Shown here piece after piece: positions 1 through 6,120 of a stretch of DNA of 6,229 bases. The DNA comes from Desulfatitalea sp. Its GTDB lineage: Bacteria; Desulfobacterota; Desulfobacteria; Desulfobacterales; Desulfosarcinaceae. The number at the start of each line of letters is the position of its first letter. Position 1 is the first letter of the stretch. The stretch covers positions 1 to 6,229 of the forward strand of contig JAGTVD010000256.1 in assembly GCA_018224505.1 (NCBI GenBank), read 5' to 3'. The notes under the pieces were generated by a model, which was not told the origin of the DNA, ran no database searches, and saw nothing but the letters and a program-made list of their open reading frames with translations. Both the position numbers and the translations under genes were made by a program.

Positions 1-2760
1 CGGCTGGTGGACCAGGGCAGCAGCGTGCTGATCATCGAGCACAACCTGGATGTGATCCGGTCCGCCGACTGGGTGATCGATTTGGGGCCCGAGGGCGGCG
101 ACGGCGGCGGCCGGGTGGTGGTAGCCGGTCCCCCCGAAGCGGTGGCCGCCGCGGCCGACTCCCACACGGGTCGTTTTCTGCAGACCGTCCTGGCCAATGG
201 CGCCGTGCCGGCTGCCGTGCCGGTGCCCCTTGCGGCACAGGACCCGCTGCCGGCTGGTAACGGCCACACCATCCAGGTGCGCGGGGCCCGTGAACACAAT
301 CTGAAAAATATCGATCTGGCCATTGCCCACAACCAGCTGGTGGTGTTCACCGGGGTGAGCGGCTCGGGCAAGTCCACTCTGGCCTTCGACATCCTGTTTG
401 CTGAAGGCCAGCGTCGCTACCTGGAGAGCCTGGCGCCTTACGTGCGCCAGTACATGAAGATCCTGGAACGGCCCGAGGTGGATCTGGTCAGCGGACTGTC
501 GCCCACCGTGGCCATCGAGCAGCGCGTCAGCCACGCCAGCCGGCGCTCTACAGTGGCCACCCTCACCGAGGTGTACCACTTTTTGCGTCTGCTCTTCTCC
601 AAACTGGGAACGGCTCACTGCCCCGGATGCCACCGTCCCCTTTCGCGCCAGAGCGCCACTGAACTGCATGTGCAGATCCAGGCGCGCCACGGCCGGGGCG
701 ACGCCCTGGTGCTGGCCCCCAAGGTGGCCGGACGCAAGGGGTTTCACAAGGATGTGCTGGCCCGGGCCCTCAAGCAGGGGTATGACCGGGCACGCATCGA
801 CGGCCGGGTGGTGCCCCTGACCCTCGGCATGGCACTGAGCCGCTACCACGACCATACCATCGATCTGGTGATCGGCCCGGTGCCCCGGGGCCGTGGTGCC
901 GCCGGGCGACTGGCGGCCCTGGTGGACCGGGCCTTGCAAGAGGGCGACGGCAGTCTGATCGTACGGGGCAAGACCGGCGCCGAGGAGCTGTTCACCATCC
1001 ACGGGCGCTGCCCGGCCTGCGGCATCGGCGCCGTACAGGGCGATCCGCGCCTCTTTTCCTTCAATTCGCCCCAGGGGGCCTGCCCGACATGCGAGGGCCT
1101 GGGTGTGGTGGAAGGGGAGGCCGCGGGCAATGGCGATGCGCCGGTGGCCTGCCCCCAATGCCAAGGCAGCCGGCTCAAGCCCCAGGCCCTGGCCATCACC
1201 GTCCAGGGCCGCAATATATGGGAACTGGTACGGCAGCCGGCCGTTGAATTGGAAACCACCCTGGCGGCCCTGGCCTTTCCCGACTACCAGCAGCCCCTGG
1301 CGGCACCCATCCTCAGCGAACTGACCTCCCGCCTGGCCTTGATGAACCGGCTGGGTCTGGGTTATCTCTCGCTGGCCCGCTCGGGAGAGACGCTCTCCGG
1401 CGGTGAAGCCCAGCGGGTACGCCTGGCCGCCCAGCTCGGTTCCAACCTCACCGGAGTCACATACATCCTGGACGAGCCTACCATCGGGTTGCACCCCCGG
1501 GATAACCACATCCTGGTGGACGCGCTGCGTGATTTGCGCGACCGGGGCAACACCATTGTGGTGGTGGAACACGACGAGGAGACCATCCGTGCGGCCGACA
1601 CCGTGGTGGACATGGGTCCGGGAGCCGGTGCCCAGGGTGGCGAGGTGGTGGCCGTGGGCACCCTGGCCGACCTGCGCCGGGTGCCGGCTTCGGTCACCGG
1701 CGCGGTATTCGACGGCGGCCGGGCGCAGATCGACAGCCGCCTGCGCCCCTGCCGCCGCGGTCCGGCGCTTAAGATCATCGGCGCCGCCGCCAACAACCTG
1801 CGGCGCATCGATGTGCGCATCCCCCTCAATCGCCTGGTGTGCGTCACCGGCGTTAGCGGTTCGGGCAAATCGAGCCTGGTCAAGGCTACCCTCTACCAGG
1901 GCCTGCACCGCAAACTGCGCCAGCGCTCCCTGGACCCGGAGGCCTGCGCCGATATCCAGGGATGGGATCCAGTGGCCCGGGTGCTGGAGGTGGATCACAG
2001 CCCCATCGGCCGCACGCCGCGCTCGGTGCCGGCCTCCTACGTGGGCTTTCTGACCGCTATCCGCACCCTGTTCGCCCGCCTGCCCGAAGCCCGCGCCCGG
2101 GGATACGATGCGGCCCGCTTCTCGTTCAACGTGGAAAGCGGCCGCTGCCCGGCTTGCAAAGGTCAGGGCCGCCCCAAGGTGGAGATGGCTTTTCTGCCCG
2201 ATGTCTACGTGCCCTGCGACGTATGCGCCGGCGCGCGCTTCAACGCCGAAACCCTGGCCGTGCGCTACAAAGGCCGCACCATCGCCGATGTGCTGTCCAT
2301 GACCTTTGCCGAAGCATTGCAGTTCTTCTCGGCCATCGGCCCCATCCGCCGGGCGGTGCAGTTCATCTGCGACATCGGCCTGGGTTACCTCCAACTCGGT
2401 CAACCCAGCCCCACCCTCTCCGGCGGCGAGGCCCAGCGCATCAAGATCGCCCGCGAGATGGCCCAACCGGCCGCCGGCCACACCCTCTACATCCTCGACG
2501 AACCCACCACCGGCCTGCATCTGGCCGACGTCCAACGGCTGCTGACCGTGCTCCAGAACCTGGTGGACCAGGGCCACAGTGTTGTCACCATCGAACACAA
2601 CCTGGAGATCGTAAAAGCCGCCGACTACATCATCGACCTGGGACCCGAGGGTGGCACCGGCGGCGGCCGGGTGGTGGCGGTCGGATCGCCGCGGGAGATC
2701 CTTGGCAAAACGGCCCGGTCGCATACAGCGAGGTATCTACAGCGCTACTTGGATGTGTGA
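1..2760 (+). CDS. uvrA: Tandem (double) UvrA excinuclease ABC subunit A, 5'-partial
   Basis: DNA-damage recognition ATPase of nucleotide excision repair, working with UvrB in the cytoplasm. The frame is open to the window edge, so the true start lies upstream; residues here count from the in-frame GTG at 7. Residues 1-62 are the end of a first UvrA module: the H-loop IIEHN (9-13), the LGPEGG region and the usual SHTGRFL terminus. An Ala/Pro linker (about 63-86) leads into a second module. That module has Walker A GVSGSGKST (116-124), a C4 zinc finger (C335, C338, C359, C362), LSGGE (463-467), ILDEP (487-491) and VVEHD (519-523). These are followed by a second Walker A (615-623), a second C4 finger (C714, C717, C737, C740), LSGGE (804-808), ILDEP (829-833) and TIEHN (861-865). 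The second module is about 831 residues against about 940 for ordinary UvrA, because the insertion domain between CPTC (359) and CPQC (382) is reduced to about 20 residues. Double-length UvrA proteins are known, for example in Chlamydia. Identification as UvrA is firm; the role of the second module is not known from sequence. Confidence 0.95.
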   Translation, partial: RLVDQGSSVLIIEHNLDVIRSADWVIDLGPEGGDGGGRVVVAGPPEAVAAAADSHTGRFLQTVLANGAVPAAVPVPLAAQDPLPAGNGHTIQVRGAREHNLKNIDLAIAHNQLVVFTGVSGSGKSTLAFDILFAEGQRRYLESLAPYVRQYMKILERPEVDLVSGLSPTVAIEQRVSHASRRSTVATLTEVYHFLRLLFSKLGTAHCPGCHRPLSRQSATELHVQIQARHGRGDALVLAPKVAGRKGFHKDVLARALKQGYDRARIDGRVVPLTLGMALSRYHDHTIDLVIGPVPRGRGAAGRLAALVDRALQEGDGSLIVRGKTGAEELFTIHGRCPACGIGAVQGDPRLFSFNSPQGACPTCEGLGVVEGEAAGNGDAPVACPQCQGSRLKPQALAITVQGRNIWELVRQPAVELETTLAALAFPDYQQPLAAPILSELTSRLALMNRLGLGYLSLARSGETLSGGEAQRVRLAAQLGSNLTGVTYILDEPTIGLHPRDNHILVDALRDLRDRGNTIVVVEHDEETIRAADTVVDMGPGAGAQGGEVVAVGTLADLRRVPASVTGAVFDGGRAQIDSRLRPCRRGPALKIIGAAANNLRRIDVRIPLNRLVCVTGVSGSGKSSLVKATLYQGLHRKLRQRSLDPEACADIQGWDPVARVLEVDHSPIGRTPRSVPASYVGFLTAIRTLFARLPEARARGYDAARFSFNVESGRCPACKGQGRPKVEMAFLPDVYVPCDVCAGARFNAETLAVRYKGRTIADVLSMTFAEALQFFSAIGPIRRAVQFICDIGLGYLQLGQPSPTLSGGEAQRIKIAREMAQPAAGHTLYILDEPTTGLHLADVQRLLTVLQNLVDQGHSVVTIEHNLEIVKAADYIIDLGPEGGTGGGRVVAVGSPREILGKTARSHTARYLQRYLDV
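4..192 (+). repeat. Intragenic duplication, upstream copy (end of first UvrA module)
   Basis: This encodes the last roughly 63 residues of the first UvrA module and is homologous to the gene's own 3' end. At DNA level, the 15 bases at 4-18 recur exactly at 2560-2574, and the 20 bases at 102-121 recur exactly at 2658-2677. Both pairs are offset by 2556 nt (852 codons). The duplication is ancient and diverged, not a recent direct repeat. Confidence 0.8.
2560..2757 (+). repeat. Intragenic duplication, downstream copy (end of second UvrA module)
   Basis: This is the downstream partner of the segment at 4-192, encoding the H-loop, LGPEGG region and SHTARYLQ terminus of the second UvrA module. Collinearity with the upstream copy holds at a 2556-nt offset, then shifts by one codon before the SHT motif. 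The two copies differ at many codons, which argues against an assembly artefact. Confidence 0.8.
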
Positions 2761-3668
2761 GGACTTGAGGATTTGTAGAAGACATTGAAGATTTCCTTGC
2801 CTTTGATTGTTAGAAAGGCATTGTTGAGCATATCGCCGACAAAGCCCATCGCCTCGTCCATGGAGTAGGTGTCATCCATGGTGGTCAAAAGGATGGCGGC
2901 TTCATTGATCGCTAAATTGAAATAGGCTAGAAGGACCGGGTTGACCGGTTGAATGATGCCGTTTTCGATGGCCCCTTGCAATTCCTTGATTAAATTTTCC
3001 ATCATTTCACTGTACAAACGGGATAAGCGGTCTTTGGACCATGGATCGCCGATGATGACGCCCGATCGCAGCTGGTTGAGAATCTCCCCGATTTTAGCGT
3101 AATGGGCATAGAAGGTTTCGAACATGATTTTAGATCTGCGGGTCAGATCCTTTTCGTTTTTCAGGGACGCCCGGATCTCCTTTTTGAAATTGCGGACCAC
3201 GTATTCGATGGTTTCGACGAACAGTTCTCTTTTGTCCTTGAAATGGCGATAGAAGGTAGGCGCCGAGATGCCTACGGCTCTGGTGATTTCCCGTATATTG
3301 GTCAAGTAGTATCCCCGGTTGGCGTAGAGCCGCAGTGTGGCTTCAATGATCACTTCCCGCATCCCCGGATCTTTCGGACAGTCCTTTTTGGGGGTGGTTT
3401 TCGCTTCCATGCCGGAGGGTTTTACCAGGGAATAGCTCTCCCTGAGTTTGTGTTTGATGTGGTCCAGCGGGATCCTCGATGTTTTTGTTGTCTTCAAATA
3501 TTCCAGCTTGATTTTCTGGATTGCCGCCAGGCACTGGATATGTTTCTGGTCATAGCGGGCCATTGTCTGCCCGGATTTAACCGGACGGTGCAACAGCCCG
3601 CAGTTGATGTAGTGGTGAATCGTCGATCGGGGAATGCCCGTCCTTTTTTCCACTTCTCCTATTTTCAT
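2745..3668 (-). CDS. MerR-TetR hybrid transcriptional regulator
   Basis: A predicted DNA-binding regulator of 307 residues with two different DNA-binding domains. Residues 1-80 are MerR-like: the N-terminal helix-turn-helix IGEVEKRTGIPRSTIHHYI (3-21) with CGLL after it, a wing, ARYDQKHIQ (37-45), and the IPLDHIKHKL helix (66-75). A short basic linker (about 81-102) replaces the usual MerR dimerisation coil. Residues 103-155 are a TetR_N domain, with IREITRAVGISAPTFYRHF (125-143) as the helix-turn-helix. Residues 160-300 are a helical TetR-type ligand-binding and dimerisation domain. The ATG start is supported because it aligns with the usual MerR N-terminus, although the ribosome site before it is weak (GGGAAC). 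The gene ends TAG inside the uvrA 3' end (16 bp convergent overlap). It faces away from the oxidoreductase operon at 4045, so control of that operon is likely. It is AT-richer than uvrA. The ligand is unknown. Confidence 0.9.
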   Translation of the reverse strand: MKIGEVEKRTGIPRSTIHHYINCGLLHRPVKSGQTMARYDQKHIQCLAAIQKIKLEYLKTTKTSRIPLDHIKHKLRESYSLVKPSGMEAKTTPKKDCPKDPGMREVIIEATLRLYANRGYYLTNIREITRAVGISAPTFYRHFKDKRELFVETIEYVVRNFKKEIRASLKNEKDLTRRSKIMFETFYAHYAKIGEILNQLRSGVIIGDPWSKDRLSRLYSEMMENLIKELQGAIENGIIQPVNPVLLAYFNLAINEAAILLTTMDDTYSMDEAMGFVGDMLNNAFLTIKGKEIFNVFYKSSSPHTSK

Positions 3669-3917
3669 TGCGTTGTTCCCGGGGTTGGGGTTCGATGGCC
3701 CGCATGGCAGGCCGGAGGCATTACGGGATCACATTGCTGTCAAGTAAAACTATAAATAAACATTATAAAGTAAAAATTTCAAGTCGAAAACATTCGGCCT
3801 GTAATATCCATTTGTTGAGCGTGCGAAGATGTGAAACAGCGTTATGGAAATTTAATTATTAATATCAATACAATCAGTTATCGTAAAAAAAGACGTTGCA
3901 CCACCCCATTTTTTTAT

Positions 3918-3946
3918 TTGACAAGACCCCACGGATCTTGTCTAAA
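3918..3946 (+). promoter_or_regulatory. Sigma70-type promoter for the oxidoreductase operon
   Basis: A perfect -35 hexamer TTGACA (3918-3923), a 17-bp spacer, and TCTAAA (3941-3946) as a 4/6 match to the -10 consensus, with a T-rich tract just upstream. Transcription would start near 3953, leaving a leader of about 90 nt before the ATG at 4045. This is sequence matching only; no start site is proven. Confidence 0.6.
3920..3942. promoter_or_regulatory. Candidate operator: 23-bp dyad between -35 and -10
   Basis: The arms GACAAGA (3920-3926) and TCTTGTC (3936-3942) are perfect 7-bp inverted repeats. The inner CC (3928-3929) and GG (3933-3934) add two more pairs, so 9 of 11 positions pair around a centre at 3931. 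The dyad starts within the -35 box and ends within the -10 box. MerR-family operators lie in this spacer and TetR-family operators often overlap promoters, so the divergent hybrid regulator is the natural candidate binder. Binding is inference. Confidence 0.55.
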
Positions 3947-4044
3947 AAGAGATGAACGTGGCAAAATGACGTGCAGCATGTTAACAGGCTGTAACGTGCG
4001 ATGCACCTAATGAACCGTTACTATCAGCCAAAGGAGAGCCATTC

Positions 4045-5157
4045 ATGTTAAACACCGCACTTTGCAAACTATTGGGTATCAAATACCCCATTATCCAAGC
4101 CGGAATGGGACCATTCAGCAACAATAAACTCTGTATTGCCACCGCCAATGCGGGTATTTTAGGCCTGCTGTCCACCAGCGGCATCACCACCCGAAAAGAC
4201 CAGCCCGGGATTTACAGGCATTTTGCGGAAACCGGCGGCGCCTCACCCGATGATGCGCCGGAAGAGATTTTCCGCAAAATTTTCCAGCAAACCTTTGAGG
4301 GCACCAAGGCCACCGGTGGCATCTTCGGGATCAATGTGATGGTGTCGGCCGAACTCAAACCGATTGCCGAGATGATCATCAACACGGCCATCCAGGTCAG
4401 GCAGGAAAATCCGGAATTGCAAGAACGGTTCAAGGTGATTTTCACTTCGGCCGGCGATCCCATGGGGTGGGGGGAGAAAATAAAAGGAGCCGGTTTCAAA
4501 TGGCTGCATGTGGTGCCGTCGGTCAAGGGCGCTGAACGGTGCCGCAAGGCAGGCGTGGACCTGATTGTGGCATCGGGACATGAAGGCGGTTTCCATACAT
4601 CCTGGGAGCCGGTGCACAGCATGATCCTGCTGCCCGCGGTGGTCGAGGCCATGGCGCCGCATGGCATTCCCGTGGTGGGGGCCGGCGGGTTCTGCGATGG
4701 CAAGACTTTGGTCGCCGCTTTGGCTTTGGGCGCGGCCGGCGCACAGATGGGAACGCGCTTTTTGGCCACCCAGGAGAGCGATTTCGCCGAATTGTGGAAA
4801 CAGGGAATCGTCAAGGCCGGGGACCGGGGTACATTGGTGGCCAGGGGGTTTGTGGGCCCGGCCCGTTGGATCAAAACCCCGGCGAGTATCCAGCACATGG
4901 AAAACACGATGAAAAAAGCGCCGGGTGTTTTTATGGGTGTTCCGGATGACGGTATGAGCCAGGATGCCCGCGATCTGATGGAGTTCGAGAAAAAGGGCAT
5001 CGATGCCACCTTTGAAGGCGACGAAAGCCGAGCCCTCTACGCGGGTGGCGAATGCGCCCAGCGCATCAACGACATGCCCACCGTTAAGGCATTGGTGGAT
5101 GGCATCGTCACCGAAGCCAGGGAGATTATTCAGGGGTTTTCTCAACGCTATGTGTAA
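4045..5157 (+). CDS. NPD / nitronate monooxygenase-family FMN oxidoreductase
   Basis: A predicted cytoplasmic FMN-dependent TIM-barrel enzyme of 370 residues. Relatives oxidise alkyl nitronates, reduce quinones with NADH, or act as FabK-type enoyl reductases; the substrate cannot be read from sequence. Visible family features are YPIIQAGMG (14-22) at the first strand, FGINVMV (94-100), VASGHEGGFH (175-184), the phosphate-binding VVGAGGFCDGKTL (210-222) and GAAGAQMGTRFLAT (229-242). H184 aligns without a gap to the catalytic His of the usual EAGGH motif, though the preceding residues differ. The start is well supported by AAGGAG eight bases upstream. It is the first gene after the promoter at 3918 and lies 28 bp before the hydrolase, so the two are probably co-transcribed. 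The family call is strong; calling it a true nitronate monooxygenase would be over-specific. Confidence 0.88.
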   Translation: MLNTALCKLLGIKYPIIQAGMGPFSNNKLCIATANAGILGLLSTSGITTRKDQPGIYRHFAETGGASPDDAPEEIFRKIFQQTFEGTKATGGIFGINVMVSAELKPIAEMIINTAIQVRQENPELQERFKVIFTSAGDPMGWGEKIKGAGFKWLHVVPSVKGAERCRKAGVDLIVASGHEGGFHTSWEPVHSMILLPAVVEAMAPHGIPVVGAGGFCDGKTLVAALALGAAGAQMGTRFLATQESDFAELWKQGIVKAGDRGTLVARGFVGPARWIKTPASIQHMENTMKKAPGVFMGVPDDGMSQDARDLMEFEKKGIDATFEGDESRALYAGGECAQRINDMPTVKALVDGIVTEAREIIQGFSQRYV

Positions 5158-5173
5158 CACCAAGACTATCAAG

Positions 5174-5178
5174 AAAGG
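5174..5178 (+). promoter_or_regulatory. Ribosome binding site deciding the hydrolase start
   Basis: AAAGG with seven bases to the ATG at 5186. The same frame is open further upstream, with ATGs at 5003 and 5150. Those would give an overlap with the oxidoreductase gene and a non-homologous N-terminus, and I see no good ribosome site before 5150, so 5186 is preferred. Confidence 0.6.
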
Positions 5179-5185
5179 CAGGGCT

Positions 5186-6049
5186 ATGGATACCAGAAAG
5201 ATGACCATTTCGCGAGGTGTTTTCAACATCCGGGAGGGCGGCGCGCCGGAGGGGTTTCCCGTCGTCATGCTGCACGGCTGGCCGGAAAGTTCCTACTGCT
5301 GGGAGGGGGTCGCCGCCTCTCTCGATCCGGCGCTGCGTGTCATCGCACCTGACTTGCGCGGCCTTGGCGACAGCGAGCGCACCCTGAATCTTGGCGCATA
5401 TCAGAAAGTGGAATTGGCCAAGGACATGATTGCACTCATCGATGCCCTCCAGATCGACGACTTCTTGCTGGTCGGGCATGACTGGGGCGGCATCGTGGCC
5501 CAGGAGATCGCGCTATTAGTGCCCGACCGGGTTAAACAATTGGTTATCCTGAATATCCCCGTCATCACCAACGCGGCCGGCGCGCAGGAAGCGGGCCAAG
5601 CGCTTGCCGCCATGCGGTTCATCCCCTACTGGTATCAGTATTTTCAAATGCAACCCGGGTTGCCGGAAGCCATGATCAAGGGCAATGAAGAGGTCTGGGT
5701 GCGTTATTTCTTCGGCAAGAAAGGCCAGGACGGCATCATCCCGCCCGAAGCCATTGCCGAATATGTCCGTTGCTACGCCATCGCGGATACCCCTGCCACT
5801 GCCGCATCCTATTATCGCGCAATGGCGATGGATGCCCAACACTGGGCGAGTCTTGCCGGGAGAAAATTTCCCATGCCGACGCTTTATATTTACGGAAAGG
5901 AAGAGATCACCATTGTCCCGGAAAACTTGAATCATCTTGAAGATGTCTTCGATTCGATTCAGGTGGAAAAACTTCAGGCCGGGCATTTCATCCAGGAAGA
6001 AAAGCCCCAAGAAGTGGCGCAATTGCTGAATCGATTCTTCCAGTCGTGA
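5186..6049 (+). CDS. Alpha/beta hydrolase, epoxide hydrolase-like
   Basis: A 287-residue alpha/beta-hydrolase-fold enzyme without signal peptide, predicted to hydrolyse an epoxide or related electrophile through an Asp-ester intermediate. Seen in sequence: the oxyanion-loop motif HGWPE (30-34), DLRGLGDSER (56-65), the nucleophile elbow VGHDWGG (96-102) with D99 as nucleophile, and GHFIQEEKP (266-274) with H267 as the general base. Two cap-domain tyrosines match the epoxide-hydrolase pair: Y150 in YQYFQMQPG and Y210 in YYRA. The third acid, normally Asp in the GxxD turn after a late strand, appears as E240 in YGKEEITIVP. An Asp nucleophile excludes ordinary serine esterases. A dehalogenase is the main alternative, but the Tyr pair favours an epoxide hydrolase. 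It follows the oxidoreductase by 28 bp on the same strand. The start at 5186 is chosen by ribosome site and homology. Confidence 0.87.
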   Translation: MDTRKMTISRGVFNIREGGAPEGFPVVMLHGWPESSYCWEGVAASLDPALRVIAPDLRGLGDSERTLNLGAYQKVELAKDMIALIDALQIDDFLLVGHDWGGIVAQEIALLVPDRVKQLVILNIPVITNAAGAQEAGQALAAMRFIPYWYQYFQMQPGLPEAMIKGNEEVWVRYFFGKKGQDGIIPPEAIAEYVRCYAIADTPATAASYYRAMAMDAQHWASLAGRKFPMPTLYIYGKEEITIVPENLNHLEDVFDSIQVEKLQAGHFIQEEKPQEVAQLLNRFFQS

Positions 6050-6075
6050 AGTCGGGCAAGTCATCAGGAGCACGG

Positions 6076-6099
6076 CCTTGCCGCCGGAAGGCGGCAAGG
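6076..6099. other. Perfect 10-bp intercistronic stem-loop with GGAA loop
   Basis: CCTTGCCGCC (6076-6085) pairs perfectly with GGCGGCAAGG (6090-6099) across the four-base loop GGAA, a GNRA-type tetraloop when read on the plus strand. It lies 26 bp after the hydrolase stop and 21 bp before the next start. There is no T-run after it on the plus strand (TTCCTACC), so it is not a classical intrinsic terminator. It could be a processing or mRNA-stability element, an attenuating hairpin, or a REP-like repeat. Confidence 0.75.
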
Positions 6100-6120
6100 T
6101 TCCTACCGTAAGGATAAACG

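Larger units (their letters stand above)
3669..4044. other. Divergent AT-rich intergenic regulatory region
   Basis: A 376-bp gap between the starts of the divergent regulator and oxidoreductase genes. About 3738-3920 is markedly AT-rich with no credible coding sequence. The right-hand end holds the rightward promoter and a dyad (see separate entries), then a leader of roughly 90 nt with a short GTGC-GAT-GCAC palindrome (3996-4006) and the ribosome site AAGGAG at 4031-4036. For the leftward regulator gene I see a TTGACA on the minus strand (3743-3738) but no convincing -10 at normal spacing, so its promoter is unassigned. I see no RNA gene. Confidence 0.7.

Noticed and set aside
2798..2820. 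TGCCTTT...AAAGGCA inverted repeat as a terminator for uvrA
   Set aside because: Only a 7-bp stem with a 9-base loop and no following T-run, and it lies inside the regulator's coding sequence.
3715..3743. Leftward promoter for the regulator using TTGACA on the minus strand (3743-3738)
   Set aside because: No acceptable -10 hexamer at 16-18 bp; the 17-bp position reads TGCCTC. Left unassigned.
3102..3755. Plus-strand open frame of 217 codons over the regulator's 5' half
   Set aside because: It is the complement of the MerR and TetR domains, and its product has no family resemblance.
3956..3999. Three ACGTG repeats in the operon leader (3956, 3969, 3994)
   Set aside because: Short, unevenly spaced and likely chance; no link to a known binding motif.
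5003..5185. Upstream extension of the hydrolase frame to ATGs at 5003 or 5150
   Set aside because: The added residues do not resemble a hydrolase N-terminus and overlap the oxidoreductase gene. The ATG at 5186 has a better ribosome site.
4243..5268. Long minus-strand open frame (341 codons) opposite the oxidoreductase and hydrolase start
   Set aside because: It lies antisense to a gene with clear family motifs, has no recognisable domain, and spans a gene boundary. It is explained by codon bias in GC-rich sequence.
5516..6097. Minus-strand open frame of 193 codons opposite the hydrolase
   Set aside because: Antisense shadow of a well-supported gene; no domain features and no good ribosome site seen.
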